A DNA stretch of 64,000 nt from Amycolatopsis thermoflava N1165 (GTDB lineage: Bacteria > Actinomycetota > Actinomycetes > Mycobacteriales > Pseudonocardiaceae): contig NZ_KI421511.1 of NCBI RefSeq assembly GCF_000473265.1, forward strand, positions 4,377,560 to 4,441,559, read 5' to 3'. The notes under the pieces are model-generated. The model was not told where the DNA came from. It was given only the letters and a program-made list of their open reading frames with translations, and ran no database searches. A program made the translations under genes and the position numbers. Below, one piece after another: positions 32,077-40,599 of the stretch; position 1 is the stretch's first letter; each line of letters starts with the position of its first letter.

Positions 32077-33138
32077 ATGCGCATCACCGTGGCGGACGTG
32101 CCCGCGCTCGAACGGGGCGTCGCGCTGCTCGGGTCGGGCGGTGGCGGCGACACGATGACGGCCGCGGCGCTCCTGCGCCAGCACGTCACCCACGGGCGTG
32201 AACCCGACATCTCCGGCGCGCTGGATCCGAACACGCTGGTGATGCCGGTCGGGATCGTCGGCGCGACCGCCGCCTTCACCGAGAAACTGCCCAGCGGCGC
32301 GGAGTTCGCGACCGCGGTGTCGGCGATCGAGCGCTGGACCGGCGCCCGGGCCGGCGCGCTGGTGTCGATCGAGATCGGCGGGCTCAACGGGCTGATGCCG
32401 CTGGTCGCCGCCGTCGAGCTGGGCCTGCCGTGCGCCGACGCCGACCTGTCCGGCCGCGGGCTGCCGCGGCTGGACCAGCTCTCCATCGCCGCGACCGGCC
32501 GCGGGCTGGCCCCTGCCGCGCTCGCCGAGCCGGGCGGTCAGGTGCTGGTGCTGGCGGCCGGTTCGGACGAGTCGGTCGAACGCGGCGCCCGCGCGTTCCT
32601 GGCCAGCTCCGGCGGGTGGGCGGCGATGGCGTTCGCCCCGGTGCCCGCGGGTGAACTGCCGCGGTGCGCGGTGATGGGCAGCGTCACCGGCGCGCTGGAA
32701 CTGGGCAGTCGGGTGCTCGCAGCCGGGGAGGGCCCGGAGCCGGACCGGCTCGCCGAGGCCTCCGGCGGGCGGGTGCTCGCGATGGGCCGCGTGCTCGAGG
32801 TGTCCCGGCACCCCGGTCCCGGGGCGCACGGCCGCGCCGGGTTCGGCCGCGGCAGCGCGACGCTGACCGACCACCGCACCGGGGCGCTGCTCCGGCTGGA
32901 GATGGAGAACGAGTACCTGCTGGCGCTGCGGGACGGCCATCCGGTGGCATCCACGCCGGACGTGCTGGCCGTGGTCGACCACCGCACCGGCGTTCCGGTG
33001 CCCTGCGACGGGATCCGCGCCGGGATCGAGGTCGACGTGCTGCAGCTCGCCGCGGCGCCGTTCTGGACCGATCCGCGACGGCTGCCGGTGCTGCAGCCGC
33101 GCGCGTACGGCATCGACTCGGATCCGGTGCTCGCATGA
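32077..33138 (+). CDS. DUF917 protein C (divergent paralogue)
   Basis: This 353-residue protein is a third DUF917 member (LLGSGGGGDTMTAAALL at the start, ENEYLLALRDG and VVDHRTGVPVPCDGIRAGIEV near the end) but is clearly diverged from A and B. The central DGMGRAFPE motif is replaced by DLSGRGLPR, removing the Met, Phe and Glu, and the NYAMSG/EYAMSG segment reads GGWAAMAF. The ATG at 32077 has AAGG upstream; ATG 32065 is possible. It is coupled to the PucR regulator by an ATGA overlap and is divergent from the DUF1445 gene. Confidence 0.78.
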   Translation: MRITVADVPALERGVALLGSGGGGDTMTAAALLRQHVTHGREPDISGALDPNTLVMPVGIVGATAAFTEKLPSGAEFATAVSAIERWTGARAGALVSIEIGGLNGLMPLVAAVELGLPCADADLSGRGLPRLDQLSIAATGRGLAPAALAEPGGQVLVLAAGSDESVERGARAFLASSGGWAAMAFAPVPAGELPRCAVMGSVTGALELGSRVLAAGEGPEPDRLAEASGGRVLAMGRVLEVSRHPGPGAHGRAGFGRGSATLTDHRTGALLRLEMENEYLLALRDGHPVASTPDVLAVVDHRTGVPVPCDGIRAGIEVDVLQLAAAPFWTDPRRLPVLQPRAYGIDSDPVLA

Positions 33139-34628
33139 TCCTGCGCCGCCTGCTGGCCCTCCCGTCGTGGGCCGGCGTCCGCGTCGCCGCGGGCGAATCC
33201 GGGTTGGACCGTCCACTGGAGACGGTGCGCGCCACCCTCGACGCCGGGGACAGCCCCGGCCCGGGCGAGCTGCTGGTGCTGGCCCGGGAACTGCGCGGCA
33301 CGGACTGGCAGATCGACGCCCTGCTGCGGCGCGGGGCGGACAGCGGCGCGGCGGGCCTGCTCCTTCCGCAGGTCGAACCGCTGACCGCGACCAGGCTGCT
33401 GGCCGACCGGCTCGCGATGCCGCTGCTGGTGACGGCGGCCCGGCCGCTGGACCTGCTCGTCGACGCCCGCCTGATGCTCGCCGCGCCGGAACTGGACCGG
33501 GCGAACCTCGTGCTGGCGACGCACCGGGCGCTCGGCGAACGGCTGCGCTCGCCGGAGGAGGTGGTCACCGCGCTGCGCGGGTTGCTGCGGTCGCCGGTCG
33601 CGTTGCTGGACGACCGGGGTGAGCCGGTGGCCGGGGAACTGGCGTCGGCGGGGCGGATCCGGGTCGGCGAGCCGGTGCCACAGCGGGTGGACCTCGACGA
33701 CGGCGTGCTGCTGGCGCACCCCGCGCTGCTGGCCGGGCCGGTGCTGTGGGTGGCGGCCGAGCTGACCGGCGCGGAGGCGGCGCGGGCGGACGTGGTGCCG
33801 CCGGCGCTGGCGGTCGCGGCCGGCGCGGTGCAGCGGTGGCTGCTGGCGAACCGGCTGGAGCTGGAACGGGACGCCCGGTCGCGCACCGCGCTGCTCGGCG
33901 ACCTGCTGCGGCTGGACGCCGAGCCGGGCGCGGACCTGCGTCGGCGGGCGGCCGACGCCGGGTGGCGGCTGGGCGGCTGGCACGTCGGGCTGCGCATCGG
34001 CGTCGCGTCCAGTGTGGACACCGTGGCGCGGACGACCGAGGTGGTGCGCGCGCTGCGGGCCGAGCAGATCGCCGCGGTGGTCGTCGAGCACGGCGACGGC
34101 TGGACCGGGTGGGTGACCTTCGACCAGGAGCCGACGGCCGAGCGCGTCCGCACGCTGGCCGCCGGGCTGCGGGCGGCGCACAAGGCGCTGCGGCGGACGC
34201 TCGGCGCGCATCTCGGGGTCGGCCGCCCGCACCCGCGCCCGGACGGCCTCGCCGCGACGATCGCCGAGGCCACCGACGCCGCGCGCCTGGCCGCGACCCG
34301 GCCGGAGTCGGGGCACTTCCTGCACGTCGACCAGCTGGGGATGGCACAGCTGCTGCTGGAGTGGACGCGGACGGACACCTTCGAACCGGCGGCCCGCGCG
34401 CTGGTCGCCCCGCTGCGCAACGCGCCCGGTGACCTGGTGCGCACGCTGGCCGTGTACCTGGACGCCGAGTCGTCGATCGCCGAGACAGCGGCGGTGCTCG
34501 GCGTGCACCGCAACACGGTCACCGCGCGCGTCGCCCGGATCGAGCAGCTGCTGGGGGTGGACCTGTCCCGCCCGGACGACCGGCTGGCCCTGCACCTCGC
34601 TTCCCGGGCCATCACCCTGGCCGACTGA
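33135..34628 (+). CDS. PucR-family transcriptional regulator
   Basis: The 497-residue regulator ends with the PucR-type HTH (LRTLAVYLDAESSIAETAAVLGVHRNTVTARVARIEQLLG, about residues 435-475), preceded by a GGDEF-like/CdaR middle region and an N-terminal purine-catabolism-regulator-like sensor. PucR/CdaR regulators control uptake and use of purines, ureides and sugar acids. It is translationally coupled to DUF917 protein C and is the only regulator inside the hydantoinase/DUF917 region, so it is the likely controller of that cluster. Confidence 0.82.
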   Translation: MILRRLLALPSWAGVRVAAGESGLDRPLETVRATLDAGDSPGPGELLVLARELRGTDWQIDALLRRGADSGAAGLLLPQVEPLTATRLLADRLAMPLLVTAARPLDLLVDARLMLAAPELDRANLVLATHRALGERLRSPEEVVTALRGLLRSPVALLDDRGEPVAGELASAGRIRVGEPVPQRVDLDDGVLLAHPALLAGPVLWVAAELTGAEAARADVVPPALAVAAGAVQRWLLANRLELERDARSRTALLGDLLRLDAEPGADLRRRAADAGWRLGGWHVGLRIGVASSVDTVARTTEVVRALRAEQIAAVVVEHGDGWTGWVTFDQEPTAERVRTLAAGLRAAHKALRRTLGAHLGVGRPHPRPDGLAATIAEATDAARLAATRPESGHFLHVDQLGMAQLLLEWTRTDTFEPAARALVAPLRNAPGDLVRTLAVYLDAESSIAETAAVLGVHRNTVTARVARIEQLLGVDLSRPDDRLALHLASRAITLAD

Positions 34629-34641
34629 GCGTGGCGCCGGA

Positions 34642-35046
34642 TCAGGCGGTGGTGAGCTTCGTCAGCAGGCGGTCCAGCTGGGCCAGCTCGTCGGCGTCGA
34701 GCGCGGCCAGCGACGCCGGCGGCTCCTTGAGGATCCGCTCCGCCGTGGCCGCCGCCTCCGCGCCCGCGGGCGTCACCGCCACCAGCTTGCGCCGCCGGTC
34801 CGCCGGGTGCACCGTCCGCGACACCAGTCCGCGCTGCTCCAGGTCGTCCACCACCAGCGTCACGTACGGGCGGTCGGTGTTCAGCCGCTCCGCCAGGTCC
34901 GCGAGGGTGAGCGGCCCGGACGCCAGCCGCCGCAGCGCCTTGATCTTGATGAAGCTCAAGCCGAGCGCCTCGGTGACCGCCTTGCGCCGGTCGTGCCTGC
35001 CCAGCACGTCCTGCATCCGCTCCCACACCCGCTCCGCGGCGGTCAC
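34642..35046 (-). CDS. MarR-family transcriptional regulator
   Basis: The 134-residue protein has the MarR winged helix: LTLADLAERLNTDRPYVTLVVDDLEQRGLVSRTVHPADRRRKLVAVT. The GTG at 35046 overlaps the stop of the MFS gene (GTGA). The two are one leftward operon, with the transporter first. The regulator most likely binds the palindromic region ahead of the MFS gene and represses both until a drug-like molecule is sensed. Confidence 0.85.
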   Translation of the reverse strand: MTAAERVWERMQDVLGRHDRRKAVTEALGLSFIKIKALRRLASGPLTLADLAERLNTDRPYVTLVVDDLEQRGLVSRTVHPADRRRKLVAVTPAGAEAAATAERILKEPPASLAALDADELAQLDRLLTKLTTA

Positions 35047-36482
35047 GTCCGCGCCCCGGCCGGCTCGTCGAACAGCACCGTCGCCCGCCGGGCCGTCCCC
35101 ATCGCCCACGGGGACGTCGTCAGCACGCCCAGTGCCATCACCACCACGCCGCATCCGGCCATGATCCACCACGCGATGTGGCTCGCCGCGGGAAAGCCTG
35201 TCGTGAACGCGCCGGTGATGTGCGTCGTGACCACCGCGCCGAGCACCGCGACCCCGAGTGACGCCCCGACCTGCCTGCTCGTCGACGCCACCGCCGCGGC
35301 CACCCCGGCCTGGGCGCGCGGCATGCCGGACACCGCGGTGTTGGTGATCGGCGGGTTGAGCATCCCGAACCCGGCGCCGAACACGACGTAGGCGACCACC
35401 AGCCACCCGATCCCGGTGTCCGCGCCCAGCCGGGTCAGCAGCACCCCGCTCACCGCGAGCCCCAATCCCCCGGTCACCAGCGGGATCCGCGAGCCGCGCG
35501 CGGCGACGAGCCGGCCGGACAGCGGCGCGAGCGCGAAGATCGCCAGCGCGCTGGGCAGCGTCAGCAACCCGGCGTGCAGTGGCGTGAACCCGCGGACGCT
35601 CTGCAGGTACAGCGCGTTGAGGAACAGGAACCCGCTCAGTCCGGCGAACCCGCACACCGCGATCACCGTCGCCCCGGAGAACGGCGCGCTCGCGAAGAAC
35701 CGGGGGTCCAGCAACGGTTCCGCCCGCCGCCGCTCATAGACGACGAGCCCGGCCGCAGCGGCGGCCGCCACCACGAAGCACGCCACGGTCGGCCCGGACA
35801 GCCAGCCGTGGTGCGGCGCCTCGATGATCCCGTACGTCAGGCTCGCCAGCGCCACCACGACCAGCAGCTGCCCGACCGGGTCGAGCCGCCGCGCGCGTGG
35901 TGCCTTCGACTCCGGCACGAACAACGCGGTCAGCACGAGCGCGGCGACCCCGACCGGGATGTTGATCCAGAAGATCGACCGCCACCCGACGGCGTCCACC
36001 AGCAGGCCGCCGACCACCGGCCCCAGCGCCATGCTCAGCCCGACGACCGCGCCCCAGATCCCGATGGCGCGCGCTCGTTCGCGCGCGTCGGTGAAGGTGT
36101 TGGTGATGATCGACATGGCGACGGGGTTCAGCATGCTGCCGCCGACCGCCTGCACCATCCGGAAGGCGATGAGCAGCCCGATGTTCGGCGCGACGCTGCA
36201 CAGCAGGGAGCCGAGCGTGAACAGCACCAGCCCGGTCTGGAACGTGCGCCGCCGCCCGATCCGGTCGGCGGTCGAGCCGGACAGCATCAGCAGGCTGGCC
36301 AGCACGAGCGTGTAGGCGTCGATCGTCCACTGCAGACTCGACACACCGGCGGAGAAGTCGCGCTCGATCGACGGCAGCGCGAGGTTGACGATCGTGGTGT
36401 CCATCGAGACGACGAAGAGGCTCAGGCAGCAGATCGCCAGCACCAGGAGCCGACGCCGCTGGGACAGTTCCGGCACACGCAC
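35043..36482 (-). CDS. MFS multidrug transporter (14-helix, DHA2 type)
   Basis: The 479-residue membrane protein has 14 predicted helices and DHA2 markers: MDTTIVNLALPSI in helix 1, TADRIGRRRTF after helix 2, GSMLNPVAMSIITNTF, and the motif C-type region GVVVGL-like ALGPVVGGLLVDAVGWRSIFWINIPVG. It probably exports drugs or toxic metabolites by proton antiport. The GTG at 36482 is chosen because it lies just before the first helix; upstream codons read through a palindromic operator. It is followed by its MarR regulator. Confidence 0.83.
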   Translation of the reverse strand: MRVPELSQRRRLLVLAICCLSLFVVSMDTTIVNLALPSIERDFSAGVSSLQWTIDAYTLVLASLLMLSGSTADRIGRRRTFQTGLVLFTLGSLLCSVAPNIGLLIAFRMVQAVGGSMLNPVAMSIITNTFTDARERARAIGIWGAVVGLSMALGPVVGGLLVDAVGWRSIFWINIPVGVAALVLTALFVPESKAPRARRLDPVGQLLVVVALASLTYGIIEAPHHGWLSGPTVACFVVAAAAAAGLVVYERRRAEPLLDPRFFASAPFSGATVIAVCGFAGLSGFLFLNALYLQSVRGFTPLHAGLLTLPSALAIFALAPLSGRLVAARGSRIPLVTGGLGLAVSGVLLTRLGADTGIGWLVVAYVVFGAGFGMLNPPITNTAVSGMPRAQAGVAAAVASTSRQVGASLGVAVLGAVVTTHITGAFTTGFPAASHIAWWIMAGCGVVVMALGVLTTSPWAMGTARRATVLFDEPAGART

Positions 36483-36489
36483 CCCAAAC

Positions 36490-36522
36490 GTTGTATTTCT
36501 ATAACAGTTGAGACTGTACAAC
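36490..36522. promoter_or_regulatory. Probable MarR operator before the MFS gene
   Basis: GTTGTA (36490-36495) and TACAAC (36517-36522) are exact inverted halves, and inside them ACAGT-TGAG-ACTGT (36504-36517) forms a second palindrome. The site ends 8 bp from the proposed MFS start, a position suited to repression. Confidence 0.6.
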
Positions 36523-36568
36523 TTTCTGGCCAGCGGAAGCACTGTGATCTCCAACGCCCCTGGACTTG

Positions 36569-36583
36569 AATCATCGAATGATT
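36569..36583. promoter_or_regulatory. 15-bp palindrome upstream of the dehydratase gene
   Basis: AATCAT-CGA-ATGATT is a perfect 6-3-6 palindrome in an AT-rich patch 43 bp before the dehydratase start. Its size suits a GntR/FadR-type or IclR-type dimer. No such regulator is encoded next to it, so the binding protein is unknown. Confidence 0.5.
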
Positions 36584-36625
36584 TAACGTTCGGAGCGCAC
36601 GTACTCGACGGAGAGGAACAGGCTC

Positions 36626-38350
36626 GTGACGGGGCAGAGGCGCAGCGCGGCGTGGTTCGGGGCGACCGGCCGCGCGGGGATGATCTACCGGTCCTGGATG
36701 CGCAACCAGGGCTTCGGGGCCGAGGTGTTCGACGGCAGGCCGGTCATCGGCATCGCGACCAGCGCGTCGGAACTCGCGCCGTGCAACGCGCACCTGACCC
36801 GCGTGGCGGAGGCGGTCAAGCGCGGCGTGTGGCAGGCGGGCGGGTTCCCGCTGGAGTTCCCGACGATGGCCACCGGCGAGACGCTGATGCGCCCGACCGC
36901 GATGCTCTACCGCAACCTGATGGCGATGGAGGTCGAGGAGCTGATCCGCGCCAACCCGCTCGACGGCGTGGTGCTGCTCTCCGGCTGCGACAAGACGACC
37001 CCGGCGATGCTGATGGCCGCCGCGAGCGTCGACCTGCCCGCCGTGATGGTCACCGGCGGCCCGATGCTCAACGGCAAGTACCGCGGCGCGGACGTCGGCT
37101 CCGGCACGCACGTGTGGAAGTTCGAGGAGGAGCTCAAGGCCGGGCGCATGACCCAGGAGGAGTGCTTCTTCGCCGAGGGCTGCATGGCGCGGTCGAACGG
37201 GCACTGCATGACGATGGGCACCGCGTCGACGATGGCGTGCATGGCCGAGGCGCTGGGCATGCAGCTGCCCGGCTCGGCGACCTGGCCCGCGGTCGACGCG
37301 CGCCGGTTCGAGATCGGGCAGGCCGCCGGGCAGCGGATCGTGGAGATGGTCGAGGAGGACCTGCGCCCGTCGCACATCCTCACCCGCGAGGCGTTCGAGA
37401 ACGCGATCCGGGTCAACGCCGCGATCGGCGGGTCGACGAACGCGATCGTCCACCTGCTCGCGATCGCCGGACGCGCCGAGGTGGACCTCACGCTCGACGA
37501 CTTCGACACGCTCATCCGCGAGGTCCCGACGCTGGTGAACCTGATGCCGTCGGGCAAGTACCTGATGGAGGACTTCTGCTACGCGGGCGGACTGCCGGTG
37601 GTGATGCGGCAGCTCGCCGAAGCGGGGCTGCTGCACACCGGCAGTGTGTCGGTGACCGGCAAGCCGGTCGGCGAGAACGTGGCCGGGGCGGAGAACTTCA
37701 ACACCGACGTGATCACCACCGTCGAGGAGCCGTTCCAGCCCGCAGGCAACGGCACCGCGGTGCTGCGCGGCAACCTGTGCCCGGGTGGCGCGGTGATCAA
37801 GCAGTCGGCCGCGTCCCCGCACCTGCTCAAGCACCAGGGGCGGGCGCTGGTGTTCGACACGGTCGAGGACTACCACGCCGTCGCCGACGACCCGGACCTC
37901 GACGTGGACGAGACGAGCATCCTGGTGATCCGCGGCGCCGGGCCGAAGGGCTACCCGGGCATGCCGGAGGTCTCGAACGTCGCGCTGCCTGCCAAGCTGC
38001 TGAAGGCGGGCGTGACGGACATGATCCGGATCTGCGACGGGCGGATGAGCGGCACCGGGTACGGCACGGTCGTGCTGCACGTGACGCCGGAGTCCGCGGT
38101 GGGCGGGCCGCTCGCGCTGGTGCGCACCGGTGATCTGATCACGCTGGACGTGGCGGCGCGGACGCTGAACGTCGAGGTCTCCGACGAGGAGCTGGCCGCG
38201 CGGCGGGCGTCCTGGCAGGCGCCGGAGTCGCCGTACACCAGCGGGTACACGTGGCTCTACACGGAGCACGTGCTGCAGGCCGACCAGGGCGCGGACTTCG
38301 ACTTCCTGCGCGGGTCCCGGGGCCACTCGGTCCCGCGCGACTCGCACTAG
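36626..38350 (+). CDS. IlvD/Edd-family sugar-acid dehydratase
   Basis: The 574-residue protein keeps the three Fe-S cysteines of the family: Cys53 (APCNAH), Cys121 (SGCDKTTPA) and Cys194 (NGHCMTMG), plus AAIGGSTNAIVH and RICDGRMSGTGYGTVVLH. The ATGRAGMIYRSWMRNQG opening is typical of pentonate/hexonate dehydratases such as L-arabinonate dehydratase rather than the valine-pathway IlvD. It removes water from an aldonic acid to give a 2-keto-3-deoxy acid. The GTG start has GAGAGGAA upstream. It is divergent from the MFS gene; its stop codon shares the bases CTAG with that of the convergent LysR gene. Confidence 0.83.
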   Translation: MTGQRRSAAWFGATGRAGMIYRSWMRNQGFGAEVFDGRPVIGIATSASELAPCNAHLTRVAEAVKRGVWQAGGFPLEFPTMATGETLMRPTAMLYRNLMAMEVEELIRANPLDGVVLLSGCDKTTPAMLMAAASVDLPAVMVTGGPMLNGKYRGADVGSGTHVWKFEEELKAGRMTQEECFFAEGCMARSNGHCMTMGTASTMACMAEALGMQLPGSATWPAVDARRFEIGQAAGQRIVEMVEEDLRPSHILTREAFENAIRVNAAIGGSTNAIVHLLAIAGRAEVDLTLDDFDTLIREVPTLVNLMPSGKYLMEDFCYAGGLPVVMRQLAEAGLLHTGSVSVTGKPVGENVAGAENFNTDVITTVEEPFQPAGNGTAVLRGNLCPGGAVIKQSAASPHLLKHQGRALVFDTVEDYHAVADDPDLDVDETSILVIRGAGPKGYPGMPEVSNVALPAKLLKAGVTDMIRICDGRMSGTGYGTVVLHVTPESAVGGPLALVRTGDLITLDVAARTLNVEVSDEELAARRASWQAPESPYTSGYTWLYTEHVLQADQGADFDFLRGSRGHSVPRDSH

Positions 38351-39237
38351 GTGTACTCGGCCTGGGTGGCGTCGAGGCAGCAGGCGACGAAGTCGGCGAC
38401 GACCGGGTTGTCGTCGTCGGCCGGGTGCCAGGCGATGCCGACCCGGGTGGGGCTGAGGCCGCGCACCGGGCGGTAGACGATGCCGGGCCGGGCGTAGAAG
38501 CGGGCGGCCGATTCGGGGGCGAGCGCGATGCCGTAGCCGTTGGCGATCGCACTCAGCCACTCGTCCGGCTGGTCGGTCACCGCGCCGATGCGCGGCTCGC
38601 CCTCGCGTTCGTCCGCGCCCAGCCAGTGGTCACGCCACCAGCCGGTCTCGGCCGGGGCGGCGACGTACGGCTCGTCCCACAGCTCGCGGAAGTCGATCTC
38701 GTCGCGGCAGGCGAGCGGGTGCGACCCGGGTAGCGCGACCCAGCGGGCTTCGCTGAACAGCTCCCGCACGCGGAGTTCGTCCTGGCCCGGGAACGGGAGG
38801 CGCAACAGCGCGACGTCGACGTCGGCCGCGGCCAGCCCGGCGGTCGGGTCCGACCAGGCGGCCTGCCGCATGTCGACCCGCCACCCCGGACGGCGGCGGC
38901 CGAACGCGGCGATGATGGCCGGCGTCGCCTCGTTGGCGGCGCTGGCCAGGAAACCGACGCGCAGCACGCGGCTGCCCGCCGCGCGGGTCTCGCGGCACGC
39001 CCGGTCCCACCCGTCGAGCAGGGCCGGCACCCGGTCCGCCAGCACCCGGCCCGCGTCGGTGAGAGCCATCCCGCGGCGGGAGCGGGTGAACAACGTCGTG
39101 CCGAGCTGCGCTTCGAGCTGCTTGATCTGCTTGGTGAGCGCGGGCTGGGACACGAAGAGCCGCTCCGCCGCGCGCGTCAGGTGCCCCTCCTCGGCGACGG
39201 CGGCGAAGTAGCGGAGCAGGCGCGTGTCCACGTCCAT
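38347..39237 (-). CDS. LysR-family transcriptional regulator
   Basis: The 296-residue protein has the LysR HTH (LLRYFAAVAEEGHLTRAAERLFVSQPALTKQIKQLEAQLG) and a type 2 periplasmic-binding effector domain. It is divergent from a DoxX-family gene with a 61-bp gap, the standard place for a LysR operator, and converges on the sugar-acid dehydratase. It more likely regulates the DoxX gene than the dehydratase. Confidence 0.85.
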   Translation of the reverse strand: MDVDTRLLRYFAAVAEEGHLTRAAERLFVSQPALTKQIKQLEAQLGTTLFTRSRRGMALTDAGRVLADRVPALLDGWDRACRETRAAGSRVLRVGFLASAANEATPAIIAAFGRRRPGWRVDMRQAAWSDPTAGLAAADVDVALLRLPFPGQDELRVRELFSEARWVALPGSHPLACRDEIDFRELWDEPYVAAPAETGWWRDHWLGADEREGEPRIGAVTDQPDEWLSAIANGYGIALAPESAARFYARPGIVYRPVRGLSPTRVGIAWHPADDDNPVVADFVACCLDATQAEYT

Positions 39238-39298
39238 GCCTTCAGGTTATGAGAGCAGGTATTGGACGCGCTGCTGCCGCCGCCCGAACCTGGTGGTC

Positions 39299-39634
39299 AT
39301 GTACGTGACGGTGACTGTGCTGACGATCGTGTTGAACGCGGCGATCGCGGTCGCTGACTTCGCCAGGGCGCGGTTCGTGCTGGCGAACTCCGCGGCGGTG
39401 GACGTGCCGGAATCTTGGCTACCTGCACTGGGCGCGCTCAAAGCCGCCGGCGCCGTGGGGCTGCTGATCGGGCTCCTGGGTGTGCGGTGGATCGGACTCG
39501 CCGCGGCTGTCGGGCTGGTGCTGTTCTTCACCGGGGCGCTCATCGCCCACGTGCGTGCCAGGGTCTTCGGCAACATCGCCGTGCCCGCGCTGTTCCTCGC
39601 CCTCGCCGCGACGAGCCTCGCGCTCACCCCTTGA
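39299..39634 (+). CDS. DoxX-family small membrane protein
   Basis: The 111-residue protein has four hydrophobic helices and the DoxX-like LKAAGAVGLLIGLLG and IGLAAAVGLVLFFTGALIAHVRA segments. The ATG at 39299 is chosen because the first helix begins there. DoxX-like proteins are associated with redox stress in membranes, but most are uncharacterised. The gene is divergent from the LysR regulator, and its end overlaps the convergent LLM oxidoreductase gene by 11 bp. Confidence 0.75.
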   Translation: MYVTVTVLTIVLNAAIAVADFARARFVLANSAAVDVPESWLPALGALKAAGAVGLLIGLLGVRWIGLAAAVGLVLFFTGALIAHVRARVFGNIAVPALFLALAATSLALTP

Positions 39635-40577
39635 GCTGCGGCAGCACCTTCGACGACCAGGCGTCGAAGAACTTGTCCTGCTCCGGGCCGATCTGCGACA
39701 CGTACACCTCGTCGAACCCGGCGTCGGCGAACTGGCGCACCGCCTGGGCGTGCGCGTCGGCGTCCGGGCCGCACGGGATCTGGCCCGCGACCTGCTCCTC
39801 GGTCACCACCGGCACGGCCTGTTCGAAGTCCCGCGGCGTCGGCAGGATCCGGCCGAGGCTGCCGGGCAGCAGGTCGCTCGCCCACAGCCGGTGCGCGGTC
39901 TCCCGCGCCTCCTCCGCCGAATCGGCCCAGCACACCTTGAACCCGCCCTGGATCGGCCCCCGCCCGCCGGCTTCGCGGTAGGAGTGGACCAGTTCGCCGT
40001 CGGGCATCACCGTGGCGAAGCCGTCCGCGATCTTCGCGATCCGGCGGGCGGTCTTCGGCCCGAACGCCGACACGTAGATCGGCACCGGCTGCTCCGGCAG
40101 CGTGTAGATGCGCGCCTGCTCGACCGTGTAGTGCTTGCCGTAGTGGGTGACCTGCTCGCCGGTGTGCAGCTTGCGGATCACCTCGACGGCCTCCTCCAGC
40201 ATCTCCAGCCGCCGCGGGCCGGGCGGCCACGGGTCGCCGAAGATGTGCTCGTTGAGCGCCTCACCCGAGCCGACCCCGAGCACGAACCGGCCCTCGCATT
40301 GCACGGCCGCCGTCGCCGCGGCCTGCGCGATGATCGCGGGGTGGATCCGCACGGTCGGGCAGGTCACCGCCGTCGTGATCGGCAGCGAGACCGCCTGGGA
40401 CAGCGCGCCGATCACCGACCACACGAACGGGCTGTTGCCTTGTTCACCGGTCCACGGGTGGAAGTGGTCGGAGATCCACAACCGCTCGAACCCGGCCTGT
40501 TCCGCCTTCTTCGCCTGCTCCACCAGCTCGCGAGGCCCGTGCTCCTCGCTGGACAGGAAGTATCCGACGCTCACCAT
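39624..40577 (-). CDS. F420-dependent LLM-class oxidoreductase (G6PDH-like subfamily)
   Basis: The 317-residue protein is a luciferase-like flavin/F420 enzyme with LWISDHFHPWTGEQGNSPFVWSV and RFVLGVGSGEALNEHIFG, stretches shared with F420-dependent glucose-6-phosphate dehydrogenase-like proteins. Residues of the F420 phosphate pocket (SDHFHPW, GSGE) are present. It acts in the cytoplasm by hydride transfer to or from F420. The substrate is unknown and the neighbours give no clue. It is followed by, but not clearly co-transcribed with, any gene. Confidence 0.8.
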   Translation of the reverse strand: MVSVGYFLSSEEHGPRELVEQAKKAEQAGFERLWISDHFHPWTGEQGNSPFVWSVIGALSQAVSLPITTAVTCPTVRIHPAIIAQAAATAAVQCEGRFVLGVGSGEALNEHIFGDPWPPGPRRLEMLEEAVEVIRKLHTGEQVTHYGKHYTVEQARIYTLPEQPVPIYVSAFGPKTARRIAKIADGFATVMPDGELVHSYREAGGRGPIQGGFKVCWADSAEEARETAHRLWASDLLPGSLGRILPTPRDFEQAVPVVTEEQVAGQIPCGPDADAHAQAVRQFADAGFDEVYVSQIGPEQDKFFDAWSSKVLPQLKG

Positions 40578-40599
40578 GTGCCGGGACTACCCACGGGCG

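Noticed and set aside
32538-34595. A 685-codon minus-strand frame opposite DUF917-C and PucR
   Set aside because: It is a by-product of high GC content; the plus-strand genes have conserved motifs and overlapping starts.
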